Part shown: positions 1 to 14,100 of the stretch, piece after piece
Numbering within the stretch: the first letter of the stretch is position 1
Layout of the letters: every line of letters begins with the position of its first letter
Assembly (NCBI RefSeq): GCF_918797505.1
Contig: NC_092793.1
Location: 4,040,366-4,104,365 of the forward strand
Length of the DNA stretch: 64,000 nt
From: Bemisia tabaci
Lineage: Eukaryota; Arthropoda; Insecta; Hemiptera; Aleyrodidae
Direction: 5' to 3'
Position numbers and translations under genes: made by a program
Notes under the pieces: generated by a model
Told to the model about the DNA's origin: nothing
The model's input: the letters and a program-made list of their open reading frames with translations, nothing else
Database searches by the model: none

Positions 1-1015
1 TCTTTGAACAACACAAGGGTGAGGAAGAAAGTGGAACCCTGTTCGATTGAGAAGCCTGCCAAAAGCAATGTGGTGCATAATTTGATTCAAGTAGACTCTT
101 GTTTTCCTTGTAAGAGGGATATTAATATTATTCGTAACCAATTTTAAAGAAAAACATCAGTATCTTGGTTATTCATATATTTTCATTGTGCGAGTCATGT
201 TCTAGGTAAAAGGAGGGAAAACATTTATCAAAGTGCTTGAATTCGTACCTTGTGTACTGGTCCATTGGAGAATTAGATCATTGAGGAGTTTGAGTCAACA
301 ACCCCTCTTTCAAAAAGACACAATTTACTAAAAAATCAATGAGTATCCAATCGTCAATTGATTTTGTTCTTTTAAGTGATTCCTTCATTAAGTCTTAGTT
401 CTAAAATTTCATTTGTAAGATTATTGTGACGGGGAAAGAACAGGCAGCAAATGTCATTATTTACAATTCTCTATTTTGAAGGTGCAAATAACATGTTTAA
501 GTTCCTTTCTAGGAAGACTGTCCCAATATACTTGTTAAGTTGCTTTCATGTCCGTCTTGTAAGATGATCGCATGCAGCTGCATTCGTTATTTTCATATAG
601 GAATCCAAGAGTTATAATATTTATTTCATTTCTAAAGCAAACAAGCATTTTCAATTTTAAAAAGTTTTATTGTCAATTACATTTAATTGATACATGCTGT
701 ATGGGAGTGGTTCCCATGTTTGGGAGGAATCGAACGGGAAGCATTTGTTAATTCCTAAACAGATGGTCCTCAGTGTCTTGGATGTTAGGCACTATTTGCT
801 TCAAATTCTTTTTTTTATATTCATATTTTTTACTTAGGCATTTTTCAACCTCTTTCCTGATGTAACCAACATTTCGCTGTTGACAGTTTTCATTATAATT
901 ATGTAGTTTTAATCTTTATTCCGGTTACTTATTATGCCTTTCAAATCCATGAAAGTTACAATTTTGGTTGCCTGAATAATATGTAACAGTATTTAATCAC
1001 ACTGAAGGTTACACA

Positions 1016-1300
1016 TAGAGATTGGAAAATTTCGCCGCCGCGATTTGCCGTGAAATTGTCAAAATGTGCTTAGAAATAGCGTTGGTTGTCATTGGCTACA
1101 GCGTCAGTGCTTCTGTAAAATAGGACTAGAGACAAAGACTGAGCAAAGGCTCGTTAAATCAAATTAAAAGCTTTATTTTAAGCTGTTGAACGCAATAAGT
1201 GCTACAAAAATAATGTCGAAATCAGCAAAAATAATGTAGAAATTGGTGAAATTTAACAGCGCAACTAGGAAAAAATAACAACAATATTTTCCAATCTCTA
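1016..1300. mobile_element. MITE-like element with 15-bp perfect terminal inverted repeats
   Basis: The left end reads TAGAGATTGGAAAAT and the right end is its exact reverse complement, ATTTTCCAATCTCTA, 285 bp apart. The interior has no open frame. This fits a non-autonomous DNA transposon. No clear target duplication was seen and the superfamily is unknown. Confidence 0.5.
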
Positions 1301-1723
1301 GTTACAACAAATGAGTTCACCCTTGTTTAGAGAAAATATCTGCTGCCTCCATTCCAGTATTGGAAGTTAATACCAGAATTAAGATAGCAGATCTTTCGTT
1401 ATGCATTTTAAGCGGGTGTTTTGATTTTAGGTAGATTCAAGAAATTTTGAAATGTGTTGATTGTTGCGTCAAAATGATGTGACAACCATTTGTTTAAAAA
1501 GGTGCATTTCGTAACTTATTTTTAATTATTAGAGTATTGTTATTCTTAAAGATAGAAACATCTTTTTTGTTTGTTTTACTAATCCTTCTACAATTAAATT
1601 CAGTACAGTTACATCTAATAAAGATAGTAAACATATGCTCCAAACAGAGAGCAGAGCTGCTAAATATTATCAAATGTGCCTCATCATGGAAGAAGTTCGG
1701 AGAGGATGAAAAGTTTTTGGTGT

Positions 1724-1797
1724 AGCATCTGGAGGTAGTTATTTACATCCAAGAGCACATAGCATCTGGAGGTAGTTATTTACATCCAAGATCACAT
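1724..1797. repeat. 37-bp tandem duplication
   Basis: Two adjacent 37-bp units begin AGCATCTGGAGGTAG and differ at one base (AAGAGCAC versus AAGATCAC). This is a recent local duplication in non-coding DNA. Confidence 0.9.
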
Positions 1798-2511
1798 ACA
1801 TCAACCGATAATTGACCTAAATAATACAAAAAAATAACTTAAATGATGGGGTCAAACCTCGAGATAAAAGATTTACAGTCTGAGAAATGTTCTTCTTCTT
1901 TAATTTGTAATTTATTTCCGGCAATTGATGATCCGCAATATTAGATCAATTTCAATGGCTCTTATGAATGAAACCCAAAGATGCAGCTTTCTCAAAGTTG
2001 AAACTAAAATATGTTTACTTTTCTTCTTAATTATGATTGATACGTGTGTATTGATACGTATTCATCATTGAATTTACGTAAATAAGTTTAAGTAAGCATG
2101 TTCCTAATGCTCATTAAAATTGTTCATCTAAATCCAACAAACTCTGAGCTAAAAAGTGTATAGAAAATATTGGAAATCCGTACAAATGCTGTACAGAAAA
2201 ATTGCCTCTTGCTCAATTTTCACTAGGTGTCATAAATGCACTCCCTGGGAATAAAAGAAATCTTGCATCCCTGCATTTCAGTTGAATCTTAGTTTACCTT
2301 GTGTTTTCAAGTGTAACAATACACAAGCATTTTACTCTGTGTACCTGAATTTAAATTTATTTTTCTCAGTATTTGATTTATTTCCTCATACTTTATGCTA
2401 ATTCAATTGTGCAATAATTTTCAACATAGCATGTATTTAGATGTTGCAATCACTGCAGCCTTTTCATATTACTGGAACGCTTTTAAGGTGTAAGTGTTTT
2501 ATGAAATATCA

Positions 2512-2733
2512 ATGGCCAAGGTGCGAAACAAAACATCTCCATTGCGTTTTTCAAAATTTCTGTTTCTATTAGTCAATGTCATGGCTTAAAATTTCTTACA
2601 GAACATTCTGACGATAGAGAAGAAAAATCAAGAAATTGTTCAAGAAATCACATTGACTAGTTTTCTAAAGAAAAAACTACCAGGACATTAAGTCTGGGTC
2701 AATTGGAGGTATGTGGTTTCGCACTTTGGCCAT
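2512..2733. mobile_element. MITE-like element with TGGCCAAGGTGCGAAAC ends
   Basis: The left end TGGCCAAGGTGCGAAAC is matched by the inverted right end GTTTCGCACTTTGGCCA. Related ends occur elsewhere in the window, for example around 14005-14035, 25735-25765 and 34770-34797, so this is a dispersed family of about 220-250 bp. Confidence 0.6.
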
Positions 2734-4881
2734 CAACGTGTATTATTATTTTTTCCCTCCAAGAATGAACATTTTACATCCAGCACTGCCTTTCAGGCTC
2801 GCCAAAAACTATGATTCAACCCCATTTTCAGAGAATCCATTTTTTTATCTGACTTTACCATACTTATAACAGAATAAGTGTATGTAGTCAACACCATCTC
2901 AGTCAAACTTTTTATCAAAGTTCAGTCAGGCTCCGGAAGTCTCTGAGAAAATTATTTAGAATATTTTTAAAAGTGTGGAAAAAGATTAAAGACTGTTGTA
3001 AAATTACTCAACATTTTTAAGAAAGTTGTTTTTAAATCTTGTTTTAAATGTGTTAACTTATATTCATTATGGGTATCTATTTATACCCTGAGCTGTTTCA
3101 AATTATGTTATTTATTATATTTTATTTATTCATACAAAATTTATTTTCAATTTTATCTTCTTTTATTGTATTTATTTTAGTTTTAAAATAATTGATGGGC
3201 AGTTTATTTTATTGTAACTGTATCACTGGTTCATTGGATTTGGGGTCATTGCATTTTAATTTTGTTTAGCCTCCATGTACATTTACCTTTGATGAAATTG
3301 TTCTCTTTTCTTTAAGCATCTTCACAATTCTGTCTAAAGTTAATTACATATATTTTGTTCCAAGAAGTACCAATCTCTTCTCAATACTGTCTGGAAAGGA
3401 TGATGGCACACCTCTCATGGTAATAGTTGTTCCTTAAATTTTTGGAAACTGAAGCATGTCACGCTCCTTGTCTTTTTGAACGTAAGTTCCTCTCGGTGCT
3501 CAAAGATTTCTTGATCGACAGGATTTTAGCCCAGAATGATTAGGAGCGCAACAATCACGACTGTATTAAATTCTAATGGAAGACAATTTTCATGAGACTT
3601 GTGACCTTCTGTTACTCCAAGGGTATTATTTGTAAAGCACCAATTAAATCCAAGAACTTATCCTTGAAAATATTAAAGAATGAAACACTTATTATCGTTA
3701 ACATTGTGATTGCCTTTGTTATTAGTTTGTGCATCTTGGGTGTATGATTGATTCTATGAACCCTTTGTGGCAATTAGTGACCGAGTATTAATCTAAAGAT
3801 AATTTTTCTAGTAATTAAGTCTTTTCCATGGTTAGGTAATTCCAAGATGGCCTTATGAAATTCAGATTCGTCAACTTGAATTTTTAATTAAAATCACATA
3901 GACCAATGGATTAGCTATAAAAACTCATCATTTGTACAATTTTCGACACACCAACTAATTTTTTCTGATTGTTTGACCAATAAGCATTTTCCCATGAAAG
4001 CTGGTTCTCTTTTGCGTTTTGCCACTGTGAAGCTGATCCTAAGTGCCCTAAAAATTGGTCTGTATACTAGAATATTGAGGAAAAGTAGTTGTAAATGTGA
4101 CAAGAATTGCACATCATTACGATCTGCAAAATCGCCATGCATTTAAGAGAGTTCGTAGTTATCAAAGTGCACTTGGAATTTTCAAAGTGAAGAGACTCCT
4201 TGATTTTTTTTCACCTTTACCAAGCATTTGGTAGGAAACCTTTCGGGAGGAAAATCTGTTGCTGTTTGTTGCCTCCATCTTGCTAAATGATGTGATTGCA
4301 TAATTCATTTTTGTCCATGGTGTTTGTGCTTTATTTGCGTACTTTTTTGTGTTATGGGTTCCAATTTAAATGTCGCAATTTTTTGACCGTTTAAAAATCA
4401 AAATATAGCTCAAAATCATTACTAATAGACACACTTGATGACAATTGTTATATTTATCAACAACTAGTTACAGAAAACACGTCGAGATTGAATTCAGTAG
4501 AAAGGAACAAACCCCTTACCCCGCATTTTCAAGACAGGTGGGTCCTAAAAAACGTTGTGTGAATCCAAACTTGAATCTAAAAATTTTATCCTTAAGTTTG
4601 TAAGAGATGATTTTAGATTTAGTTTCATTTTAAAATGTGAAACCCTCTTTTCTGAGAATGAATAGTTTAATTAATCCTAACTTGTCCCCTTCTGTTGAAT
4701 TCATTTTAAGTTGGAAACTCTTTTAAGTTATGCTGTAGAACTTAAGAGAATAAAGCTAGATATTTTTATCATGAGCTGTGTGGCAATGGTTTGAAAGAAT
4801 TTACAACATTTTCAGTTATTAACTGAATGCAGATGGACTTTTCCGATTTGTAGAAGAATGCGTGCAATTTTAACCAGACTG

Positions 4882-5163
4882 TCAGTCTGATAGTTCAGGA
4901 TTGAAAACTTCGGAATGAGCATCGTGCGCCTCATGAGCCTCTATTTTGACTGGTGCACATCCGTAACAGACGTGCTGCACATCTTCCCAGCACTCAGCAC
5001 AGAAGACGTATTGGCACATTGGATCACCACAGGATATCGAGGCACCCTCATGTTCTGCCTCATTGCATATCAAACAATGCCTTTGCCCTATTTTAAAGTC
5101 TGCAAGCCATCCAAACAGCTTAGGAAATCTTAATCTAAGCATGATAATGAGATTAAAGTCTTC
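4882..5163 (-). CDS. DCST1-like coding exon 15 (C-terminal RING, stop)
   Basis: Acceptor TTTTTGTTTCAG, with stop TGA at 4884-4882. It encodes residues 641-733. Eight cysteines at about 670, 673, 685, 690, 695, 698, 706 and 709 (CLIC, SC, MC, FCAECW, CYGC) form a C4C4 RING-type finger, the zinc-binding module at the end of DCST1. An acidic, His-rich tail (EAHEAHDAHSE) follows. No histidine ligand is needed, so this is not a classical C3HC4 RING. Confidence 0.95.
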   Translation of the reverse strand, partial: EDFNLIIMLRLRFPKLFGWLADFKIGQRHCLICNEAEHEGASISCGDPMCQYVFCAECWEDVQHVCYGCAPVKIEAHEAHDAHSEVFNPELSD

Positions 5164-8100
5164 CTGAAACAAAAATCAATCCACCTGGTTTTTAGAAAAA
5201 TGTTGAAATTAAGTTATAATGTTTTTTTTTTAAATAGTTTCATTGGATGCCTAATGTTGTTATTTTGAGTAAATATTAAAGTTTATATTTTTTCAAATAT
5301 TGAAATACAAAATGTATAGAAATTGTAAATATATACGTATTTATTTCTTAGACAAATCAGTTCCCTAAAGTGTGTTATTCTTTCAAGTCGTTTGACTCTG
5401 TCATCACAGATCCATAGGCATATTCGGTAGCTCTTTTACCACACATTGAAAAAAAACCAGAAAATATGGAAGAGGAAGAATTAAATTAAGCATTTGAGTA
5501 CCTAATTGTTTCATATAGAGAAATTCTATCAGATCAAAAATTAATGGAAATCATGTATATTAGACTTTTCGAAAGAGCACAAGAATTGAACTAGGTACGT
5601 TCCAAAAGAGTAAAAAGTATCATGTATATTATTATTAACTCATGGCTTTTGCCAAGTTTGTCCCTTTTAATTTTTAATCATTGACACAAGTAAACCTTGG
5701 CTATGGCCAGGACTCGTTCAACATTCACACATATGTAGTTTCAATTAGTCTATACCCTAAGGGCATACCTGTATTCATGTATTTTTGAGAAAGAATAAAA
5801 ATGTTGGGAAATAGGATACATGAAGACGAAGTCCAAGAATGGAAGTATCTATCCCAGGTGCTGGCGGTAATAGGTAGAATTATTTATTTTCATTAAATAA
5901 AATAGTGTTGAAATAAAAAGCTTACATTTGATCAACAACCTTTAAGTGATTTATAAAAATATATTTTGTCCCAGATTTGCGCCTGAATTGTACCTAAATG
6001 TACCTGTGCAGATTTGCATGTAAGTAAAGGATAAAAAATCCTGAGCATAACAGAATTGTTGTATTGAGAAGACAAAGCATGTTGCAACATCGACGCTGTC
6101 CTAACCAGGCAAATTCAAGGAGAAATTGTGGGTTGGCATGTGGCAGAATTATGACACTAATTTTCGAGGATTTTGTCCCTCTTGAGTTAACTTTTGGAAT
6201 GAAAACAGCCGTAGAAAATATTATAGAAAAATGAGGCCAAGCTAATTTTCCCAAGTTTTCACATTCATTAATCATGGTCGGAGATGTAGGGTCTTACCAT
6301 CAATTTATTTTCTGCAGCAAGTTTCTTCACTTTAGCCAGCCTGTATCGGAAGAACGCACGTCTCTTGCGCAGAAGTTCATTGTATAAGAACAGGATTCTC
6401 CTCTTTTCTCTCTGCAAAAAAACGAGGAAAAGAGATTGAGTGAGGTCTTCGGGTATTAAGTTGTTTTTCAACTTTTCTTTAAACTTTTTTACATTTTTTA
6501 ATGTATTGCACTCTGCTCCGGTGGCCGTTGGGGATCGCTGAATTTGGCAACAGCCTCTATGCATCCATTTGTGCTCCATACTGCCGTGCTAAGGGAGAAC
6601 CCCGTATGAGCATTCGAGAGTTGCCAAATTTCCTTCGATAAAATTTTTATTTTTCAGGAAAGTTATAAATATTTTTCCTTTAAATTTTCAGAATCTTTAG
6701 GTAAAATTGCCAAAGGTAAAATCTGAAAAATTGGAAGGAAATTATTCATAAATTTGCCAGGAAATTCGCGTTTTATCAAAGGAAATTTGGCAACGCCTAA
6801 AGGTTCATATGGCATTCCTCCTCAGCACGGTAGAACAGATGTCCGTGTTGCATAGTAACCAAGTTGAAGGCGTTTTGGTTTCTCTAGCTCTCAAAAACGG
6901 TGCAGTTTTATCATGTTCCATTGATACGCAGGTAATGATGAAATGAAGGGGGGGGGGGGTTCGAGGGTCCCTTCCTGGACAATTTTGGAATTTTGAGTCG
7001 CGGAGTTCAGAGATTTTTTCTTTGCGATGGAATGATTACGAGCCATTCGACTTCCCTAAAAGGAGGCAGAGTGAATGGAAACAATAATGGAGCAAAAAAG
7101 AAATCGACCTATTTTTTTTCTCAAATTCAAAAGCATTACCTATCATCTCCGAGAAAGTTTTCTCAAGTAATCACTTCTAGTTATGCTGCAACATTGATTT
7201 AAAGTCAAGAACCAGGCATAAGGGACACGCAAATTTGGGACAAATGTAGGCAATTTGCACATTCAAAGTTCACCTGAATTTTTATTTCAGTCCAAATAAA
7301 GTGGAAAGTAGCATGTATATGTAGTCAACAATAGTGTGGAAAATGAGGCAAAAATTTGATCTGCCCATGTTTCTCAGATTATGACGATTAAAACAGCTCG
7401 GGACACCAGATTAGACGCTTCTTTGAATTCACCCTCCTACCATAAGTCACATGATTTTTTAAACAGTGATAGGTAGGTACTATTTAATGGAAATAACCAG
7501 AATAGACCTTTAGACAAGGTACAAAGTTAGGCATTCTGTAACATGCTTCTTGACCAAAATTTCACACAGAACACGGTTTTTGCGACGAAAATTACTGAAA
7601 TTAATCCTAACCATGATATTTGATGTTTCTTGACACGTGAATTCAAACCTCCCGCTCATGAAAACTCCATGGCCCGATTTAGGGACAGAAACCGCCACCA
7701 CGTCGCGCTGCAACGTGAGCGAGTCTTTGAGAGCAAATAATTAACTAACCCTGGAAATTCTTGCAAAAAACCGACCGAATACGCGTAGCAGCATACATTC
7801 TGAGTAGAATGATACCAAATTTGTGGGTATTTTTTGCAAAAATATACCCGAATTTATGCAGACCGATTTCTTTATGGGCGGCTCAATGTGTAAGAGAGAG
7901 ATAGCATGCAGTGACGTTTGTTTACATCTGGTCGCGTCCCTCCCCCCGCTGAGAGAAGTGTTAATCCATTCGGCTATGAAGTGTGAACAATGTTAGGTTA
8001 GATGATTCGTACTTATTCATCGAAAAGAAAGTAATTTCCTGTCAGCATAGGCGGTTCTACGGGGGTGCCAGTGGGTGCCGGGCACCCCCAAGCAAAAATT

Positions 8101-11100
8101 AAGTACGGTTATCGGAACCGTGAAATTACTGCTTTCCCTGGTAAAAATTGGCAGTAAAATCTGTGTTCCAAAATACCATTGACCTAAGGCCGGCTGTAAA
8201 ATTTCCAATAGCTTCTGTAGCCGGTTGTACAATTTCTTATAGCCTTTTATAGCCGATGGCGATTAAGTAACAGCCGGACGATAAAGTTTACGCTAAACGT
8301 TACTAAATACGGATACTAAGACTTATTGTTAGTTAGTTTTTAAACTACCGCTCTCTTTTATCGCCGTAGTATCTTAATTTATTTTGCGAGGAAAGCTCCG
8401 TACTTTTGAAGGATGCCTGCCATTCTCAATATGTTGGAGCGCCTCCAATTTCTTATGATACTGTGCAATACCTCTGGTGTGAAATAGTTGCTTCAGACGC
8501 CTCGGCACGCTGCGGCGCGGCGGGCGGGCAGAGAGCGCGAAACGCGCATTGGCGCCTACAAACCTAACAGGGATACTTCACGCATTGCGGAATGCGTGAA
8601 GTATCCCTGATAGGTTTGTAGGCGCCAGTGCGTCGCCGCGCTATGCGTGAAGTATCCCTGTTAGGTTTGTAGGCACCAATGCGTCGCCGCTCCGCTTTGT
8701 GTTAGGCTCAAATATTTAATCTCGCGGAGTCGGCGTTTTTCAGCTCATGATTTTGAAATGTTTGCACACTCTGTATGGACCATCTCATTTTAATTGATGA
8801 AAAAAAAATATGTTTTAAAGGAAAATATAAAGTGTTTTGTAAATATTAAGGTAGTTCCGTATCAATCTTAATGATTTCCAAAGCACACGAATTTCTACAT
8901 AATTTCTTATAGCCTTTTATAGCCAATGGCGAGAATGTGTAAAGCCCGGCGATAGGAACTATAGCCCGACTGTATACTTTGTTATAGCTTCGTATAGCCC
9001 AGCTATATGAGGTGCTCAGCTTTCTACAGCCAGCTATATGATTTTCAATAGCCTTCTCTAGCCTCCTATAAGAACCCCTATGGTATTTTGAAACGCAGCT
9101 CCTATCGCCAATTTTTACCAGGGTTTAAAGATTCTGTATTCGCGCACACTGAGAAAAAATCCCAGCAATTAATTGAAAATGTTTTAAACAGAATTAATGT
9201 TGATAGCCGTGTTTTACAAAGAGTCTACTGTTTTTTTATGGTAAGACTGTAGTTTTGATGGAAAGTTTTGCTAAAAATTTTCTACATTAAATTTATAGAT
9301 ATTTAAGTAGAAAGGAAGGAGAGAGAAAGAGAAAGGAGGGTAGGAAAGGGGTAAAACTTGAGGGCCGAAACTTAGGCCTCCCCTGAGCGACCGTCCCCTT
9401 CGGGGCCGGTCTCCGACATTTTCCACCTCTGGGCACCCCCAAGCATGAATGTCTAGAACCGCCTATGCCTGTCAGTGTTGAAGTGTTGTGGTAATGTTTT
9501 ACAGTTATGAATCTGGGGTATTTTTGAAGTACATACGCTGTATTTTTATTCATCCAGCTACATAATTGTGCCACATCCAAACATCTAAGTAAGGGTTTCC
9601 TCACAATGAAACTCACAAATGATGGGAACATGACATGCCCAGGTATGTAGGTAATATTCTGAACTCGTAAATATTTCATAGTAAGTTTTGTATATAGAAC
9701 CGAACCTGCGCCAGTTGTGAAAGGATATCATCAAGATTTTTGTTTCTGGAGTTTAAGGTATGATGCACCTTCACTTCAGCACGTCTATGCAATCTTCAAG
9801 TATCGTCCACTCATAAGCTCTCGTAATTCTCGTATTGGGAATTGCAAATTGTTGCGGCATAGCTGCATGAGTGATAGCTGGTAGAAGCTAAATGAACTAC
9901 CTAATAGAGAATCAGGGGTCCCCTGCAAAGTCAAGGCTAGTCATGAAAGCCGATTGTTGCGTTCTTATATTTACTTACTTTTCTGTAGTAATAACCTGAT
10001 ATGAGTCGGAACAACCGTTTTGCATACAAGTTAACAACAGCCAGAGTGATCAATCCAAAGAAAGCACCGTATATCTTGAAGTAGTAGTACCAATTTAGCT
10101 GCAGTGGTCTTGGTAGGCATGCTGCTAGGAGAGAAAATAATTTTTTTTTGTGAAGAAAATCCTAAATTTCTTTATAAAAAAGTCTTCAAAAATTATGATA
10201 AATGCTCATCTATTTTTTCAAAACCAGTGACATTCAATTACGAATATTGACGGAAACTCCTTTAAGAACCACATATCTCGGTTTGCGACGATGCAGATCT
10301 CCTGCCGTGCTTTACTTTTTAATTGGAGAACTATTCAACGTCAATTCAACAAATTTCCCGGATTTATCTACTTGCCGGCCGCCTGTATTTTTCCGCCTTC
10401 TTCTCATTCGTTAAGTGAACGTGCCGGTGGGGGAGGGGTGTATGAGACGTGTTTACTCGTGTTTGGGCACATTTTTTGTGAAAGCCCTGTCGACACTAAC
10501 AAAAGTTCACGGAACTTTACGCGAATGTTAAGTTCTGTAAGCCCATTCCTGTTTAGACAAGGCCTTCCATTTATAACAAACGAACGAAAAAATTATAAAA
10601 GAACAAACATACATATAAATGTGGTTTAATAATTTTAACTCCCGCCGCTGCCCCGACCGCACTGTGTTTTGCGCAATGCGTGAAGTATTCCTACAGTCTT
10701 ACAGTCTTCGAGGCGCTATGCGTTTCACGCCGACCGCTGCTGACCGCACTGTTTGACGCAATGCGCGAAGTATTCATGCAGTTTTGTAGGCGCTATGCGT
10801 TTCATGCCGACCGCCGCGCCGCGCCGAGGGCTTCTCCTTTTCATCTCAGTCCTCGTCATCATTGCTCTCTGCGCCGCTCCGCTTGAGGTCAAATTGCGTG
10901 TTTGATTTCTCTCTTAACTCGACTTATTAAAGGTGCTGTCTCTTGAAACACCGAAAGACGACAAAATTAGAATCTACTATACTTTTACTCTCTGGAAATG
11001 AGAGATATTGTCGCCTTTTCTCGGTTGTAATTTATTTTCTGAATCCGATTTTTTCTTCTCTTTTTTTTGATAACTACATTCAAAAAGATCGCAAAATTTG

Positions 11101-14100
11101 CCGCCCCCTACATTTTGCCACCATAGACCGCGGTCCATGTGGCCACCCCCTTAATCCGGCTTTGTTCCAGTTTTTGTGAAACCACCCAGGTAATGGGTAT
11201 GGAAAAAGAACGGAAGATCCCCAAGGAGTGTTCTCATACCTACTGAAATTTTACGCAGAACGCTAAACACATTGCATATTGGGAACATTCAAAATCAACC
11301 CTTGATGAAAAATTTAGAATTCGGAATTTAACTCCTTGAAAAAGAGTCACTTTAAAGTTTATGCCTGCAAAAATAATCAACATTGAAAAAATCAAATAGG
11401 CCGATGAGCGCGGTTTCAAACGTTTTGCAAATCAAACAGTTCCACAAAAAAATACCTACGTACTTATCAATTCTCACTCTTGACAAAAGGGTGTTCCCAT
11501 TGCATATTAATCCCGAGTCCGATATTATTCTCAGGCAGAAATGAGAATCGTGGGTATTTTGAGCCCCAAAATTTTACGTAAAACACGATCCGCGCCGCGA
11601 AAATTACTGAAACCAACCCCATACTGAGATATTAACGTTTTTAATTCACACTGCTTACGGTAATGTTGAATTCAGGGGCGGACTGGCCATGGGGGGAGGC
11701 AATCGCCTCCTAACAATTGGCCGCGGAGGTCCCGAATGGGCCCCGCGGCGAATTTTTTTCGAGTCATCGTTTTTTCCCCCGTAATGTTGTAATTTTCATA
11801 TCCTTTTCTGTCACTAAAAGGCCCCAAAATCCTTGAAAATTTGTCTCTAAGAGACATGAAAGGTCGCCTGGAGCTATGTGATGAAGGGGCCCCCGAAGAA
11901 TCCTAGAATGGGTTATTTTGAAGTTCAGAACTGTGAATTTTACTCCAATAATGCTTAAAATTGCGTTTAAAAAGTGTGAAATTTTCAAAATTATTCGGGG
12001 GAGGGCCCCGGACCTTCTTAGAGGGGCCCCCGAACGACAGGAGGGGCCCCCACATTTAGGTCGCCTCCTAACTTTTCGACTACCAGTCCGCCCCTGGTTG
12101 AATTCCCCTCTCACAAGAGAAAACAAAAGTCTATTCTTGAGTCAAATCGCAATATTGTGCGCGCTTTGACTCAGATAAACTTTTTTTTTTTTTTTTCATA
12201 AGCGGGAGGTTTGAATTTACGCATCGAAAAACGTTAAATCTTAGGAGTTGATTTCAGTAATTTTGGTCGCAGGAATCGTGCTCAACGTGAAATTTTGATG
12301 AGGAAACATACATGATAATTGAAGGGTTTGACTATTTTACCGGATTCAAATGTAAATACCTTGTGATGATTTTCTTCTTTTTTTTCCCTCTTTTTTTTTT
12401 CTTCGCCCCGGTTCTGGTGATTCAGGTGTTCAGGCTTTCTACAACGGCCTGAGGATAAAAAACTTGAAATTTTCATAGTCTGAACACCTATATCACCAGA
12501 ACCGGAACGAAAAATCACCTCAAGGTATATACGTCGAAGGCAAATAGTAAAATCAAGCATTTTATCAAATGCCAAGGCAAATAGTCAAAAATTCTTACTT
12601 AGATTGAAATGTTGATTTTTCACCCTCATTTTGGACAAAATAACTCGTTGCTCGTGTAAGAAAGAATTTCTGCAAAAATATGCAGCATACAAAAGTATTT
12701 AAACGATTTTAAGACCCTGAATGCACATTTCTCGTGCAATTTTCAGCACGTCACGAAACATAGAATTTTAAAAAGTTTAACATTTAAATGAACGAATTAA
12801 TGACTTGTAAAAAGGAAGAAACAAGGAGAGTTCAAGGATTTGAAGAGTTGTTCTTCCCAATATATTGAAACCCTGTGCTGTGAACTCCTCGCCATAAATT
12901 TACAAAATTCCGTAAACTGTCAAAAAAATTTGACTACCGGCCTAGGCATTTGATAAAATGCCTGATTTGACTATTTGCATTCGACTTGTGCATGATGATG
13001 CTTAAACTCGCACCTTGTTAGGTGGTCCGTTGAATCTAGAAATTTTCGATGTGTCCATTGCATTGGACGTGACATATCGTGGCCCGGCCGACATAAGGGC
13101 GTAACTGCACATTGGAATGAGCCCGAAAGAGCATTTAAGTGCATGGACGGAGGGGTTCATCGCAGAGTGTGGTTACGTCCTTATTTCAGGAGGGTGACGA
13201 AAGCAGGCATCGGGTATCGTGGCGCTTATCAAACAAGCTTTCACAAGATGCTTAAGGTGATTCGATGGACGCCATATTTTGTGTCAAAACGACATGCGAT
13301 ATATCGCTTCGATTGGTTTAATTTTTTCAGTTTCTTGTCATTTTTCTCGAATTTTGAGATCGCAATTCTGTTGTCAAGAGACTAAAGAATTCACTTACCA
13401 ATTTTGACAAATAAATTCAACCTACTATAGACGTGTTTTTTTTAGAGAAAGAATATCGCATTCGAATGCAGTTTTGATATCAGTATCGAACGCGATATTT
13501 TTCCTCTAAAAAAACCACGCCTTTATTAAGTTGAATTTGTTTGTCAAAATTGGTAAGTGTCATGTTGGCTTTAGTCTCCTGACAACAGAATTGCGATCTC
13601 AAAGTTCCAAAAAAATAACAAGTAAGTAACTGAAAAAATGGAACTAATCGATGCGATGTATCGCATGTCGTTCCGACACAAAATATAGCGTCCATTGAAT
13701 CACATTAAATCGGTTTGACGTCGGTAATCATAATTTTTACTCACCCTCATTAGAAAACACTTTTTTTATTTTCTTATTTACTTTGAATCCTCTCACTACG
13801 GATCTGATCAAGCTCGCAATCATTCCTGTTCCCTCAATATTTAAGTATAAGTAGTGATGCCCTGAAACAGTCAATTACGAGGAAAATGTACAGTGGTATA
13901 TTTCATCGGTAGTATTAATTTTTGGGCATTTTATTTTTTGGTCTACAGTTTGATGCGCATTTGGAGTAAAAAATAAAATATGACCGGAAAATTCGATACA
14001 CCGCAGTGGAGATACTTGGTTTCACACTTTGGCCACCGCTAAGCGGAGCTAGATCATTTTCTAGGAGGACTTTGCCCCCATGAAAAATGACACACATCCC

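Larger units (their letters stand above)
1..4881. other. Non-coding left end, downstream of the DCST1-like gene
   Basis: I see no convincing coding exon here on either strand. The few short open frames lack domain-like composition and splice context. The stretch is AT-rich and holds two small inverted-repeat elements and a tandem duplication, listed separately. The right part probably contains the 3' UTR of the minus-strand DCST1-like gene, whose stop codon is at 4882-4884. A minus-strand AATAAA at about 4330-4335 is one possible poly(A) signal, but nothing else supports it. Confidence 0.6.
8046..9467. mobile_element. hAT-like non-autonomous element with 8-bp target duplication, carrying a nested insertion
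   Basis: The inverted ends are CATAGGCGGTTCTA and TAGAACCGCCTATG. Perfect 8-bp direct repeats CCTGTCAG flank them at 8038-8045 and 9468-9475, the target-site size of hAT transposons. Both termini also carry GGGCACCCCCAAGCA. No transposase frame is present. Most of the interior is a second element (8136-9123). Confidence 0.85.

Noticed and set aside
1537..1725. 62-residue open frame near the left edge
   Set aside because: AT-driven Leu/Ile/Phe-rich sequence with no start context, domain or neighbouring exon.
9293..9679. 128-residue minus-strand open frame
   Set aside because: It crosses the end of the hAT-like element at 8046-9467, and its composition is that of repeat sequence.
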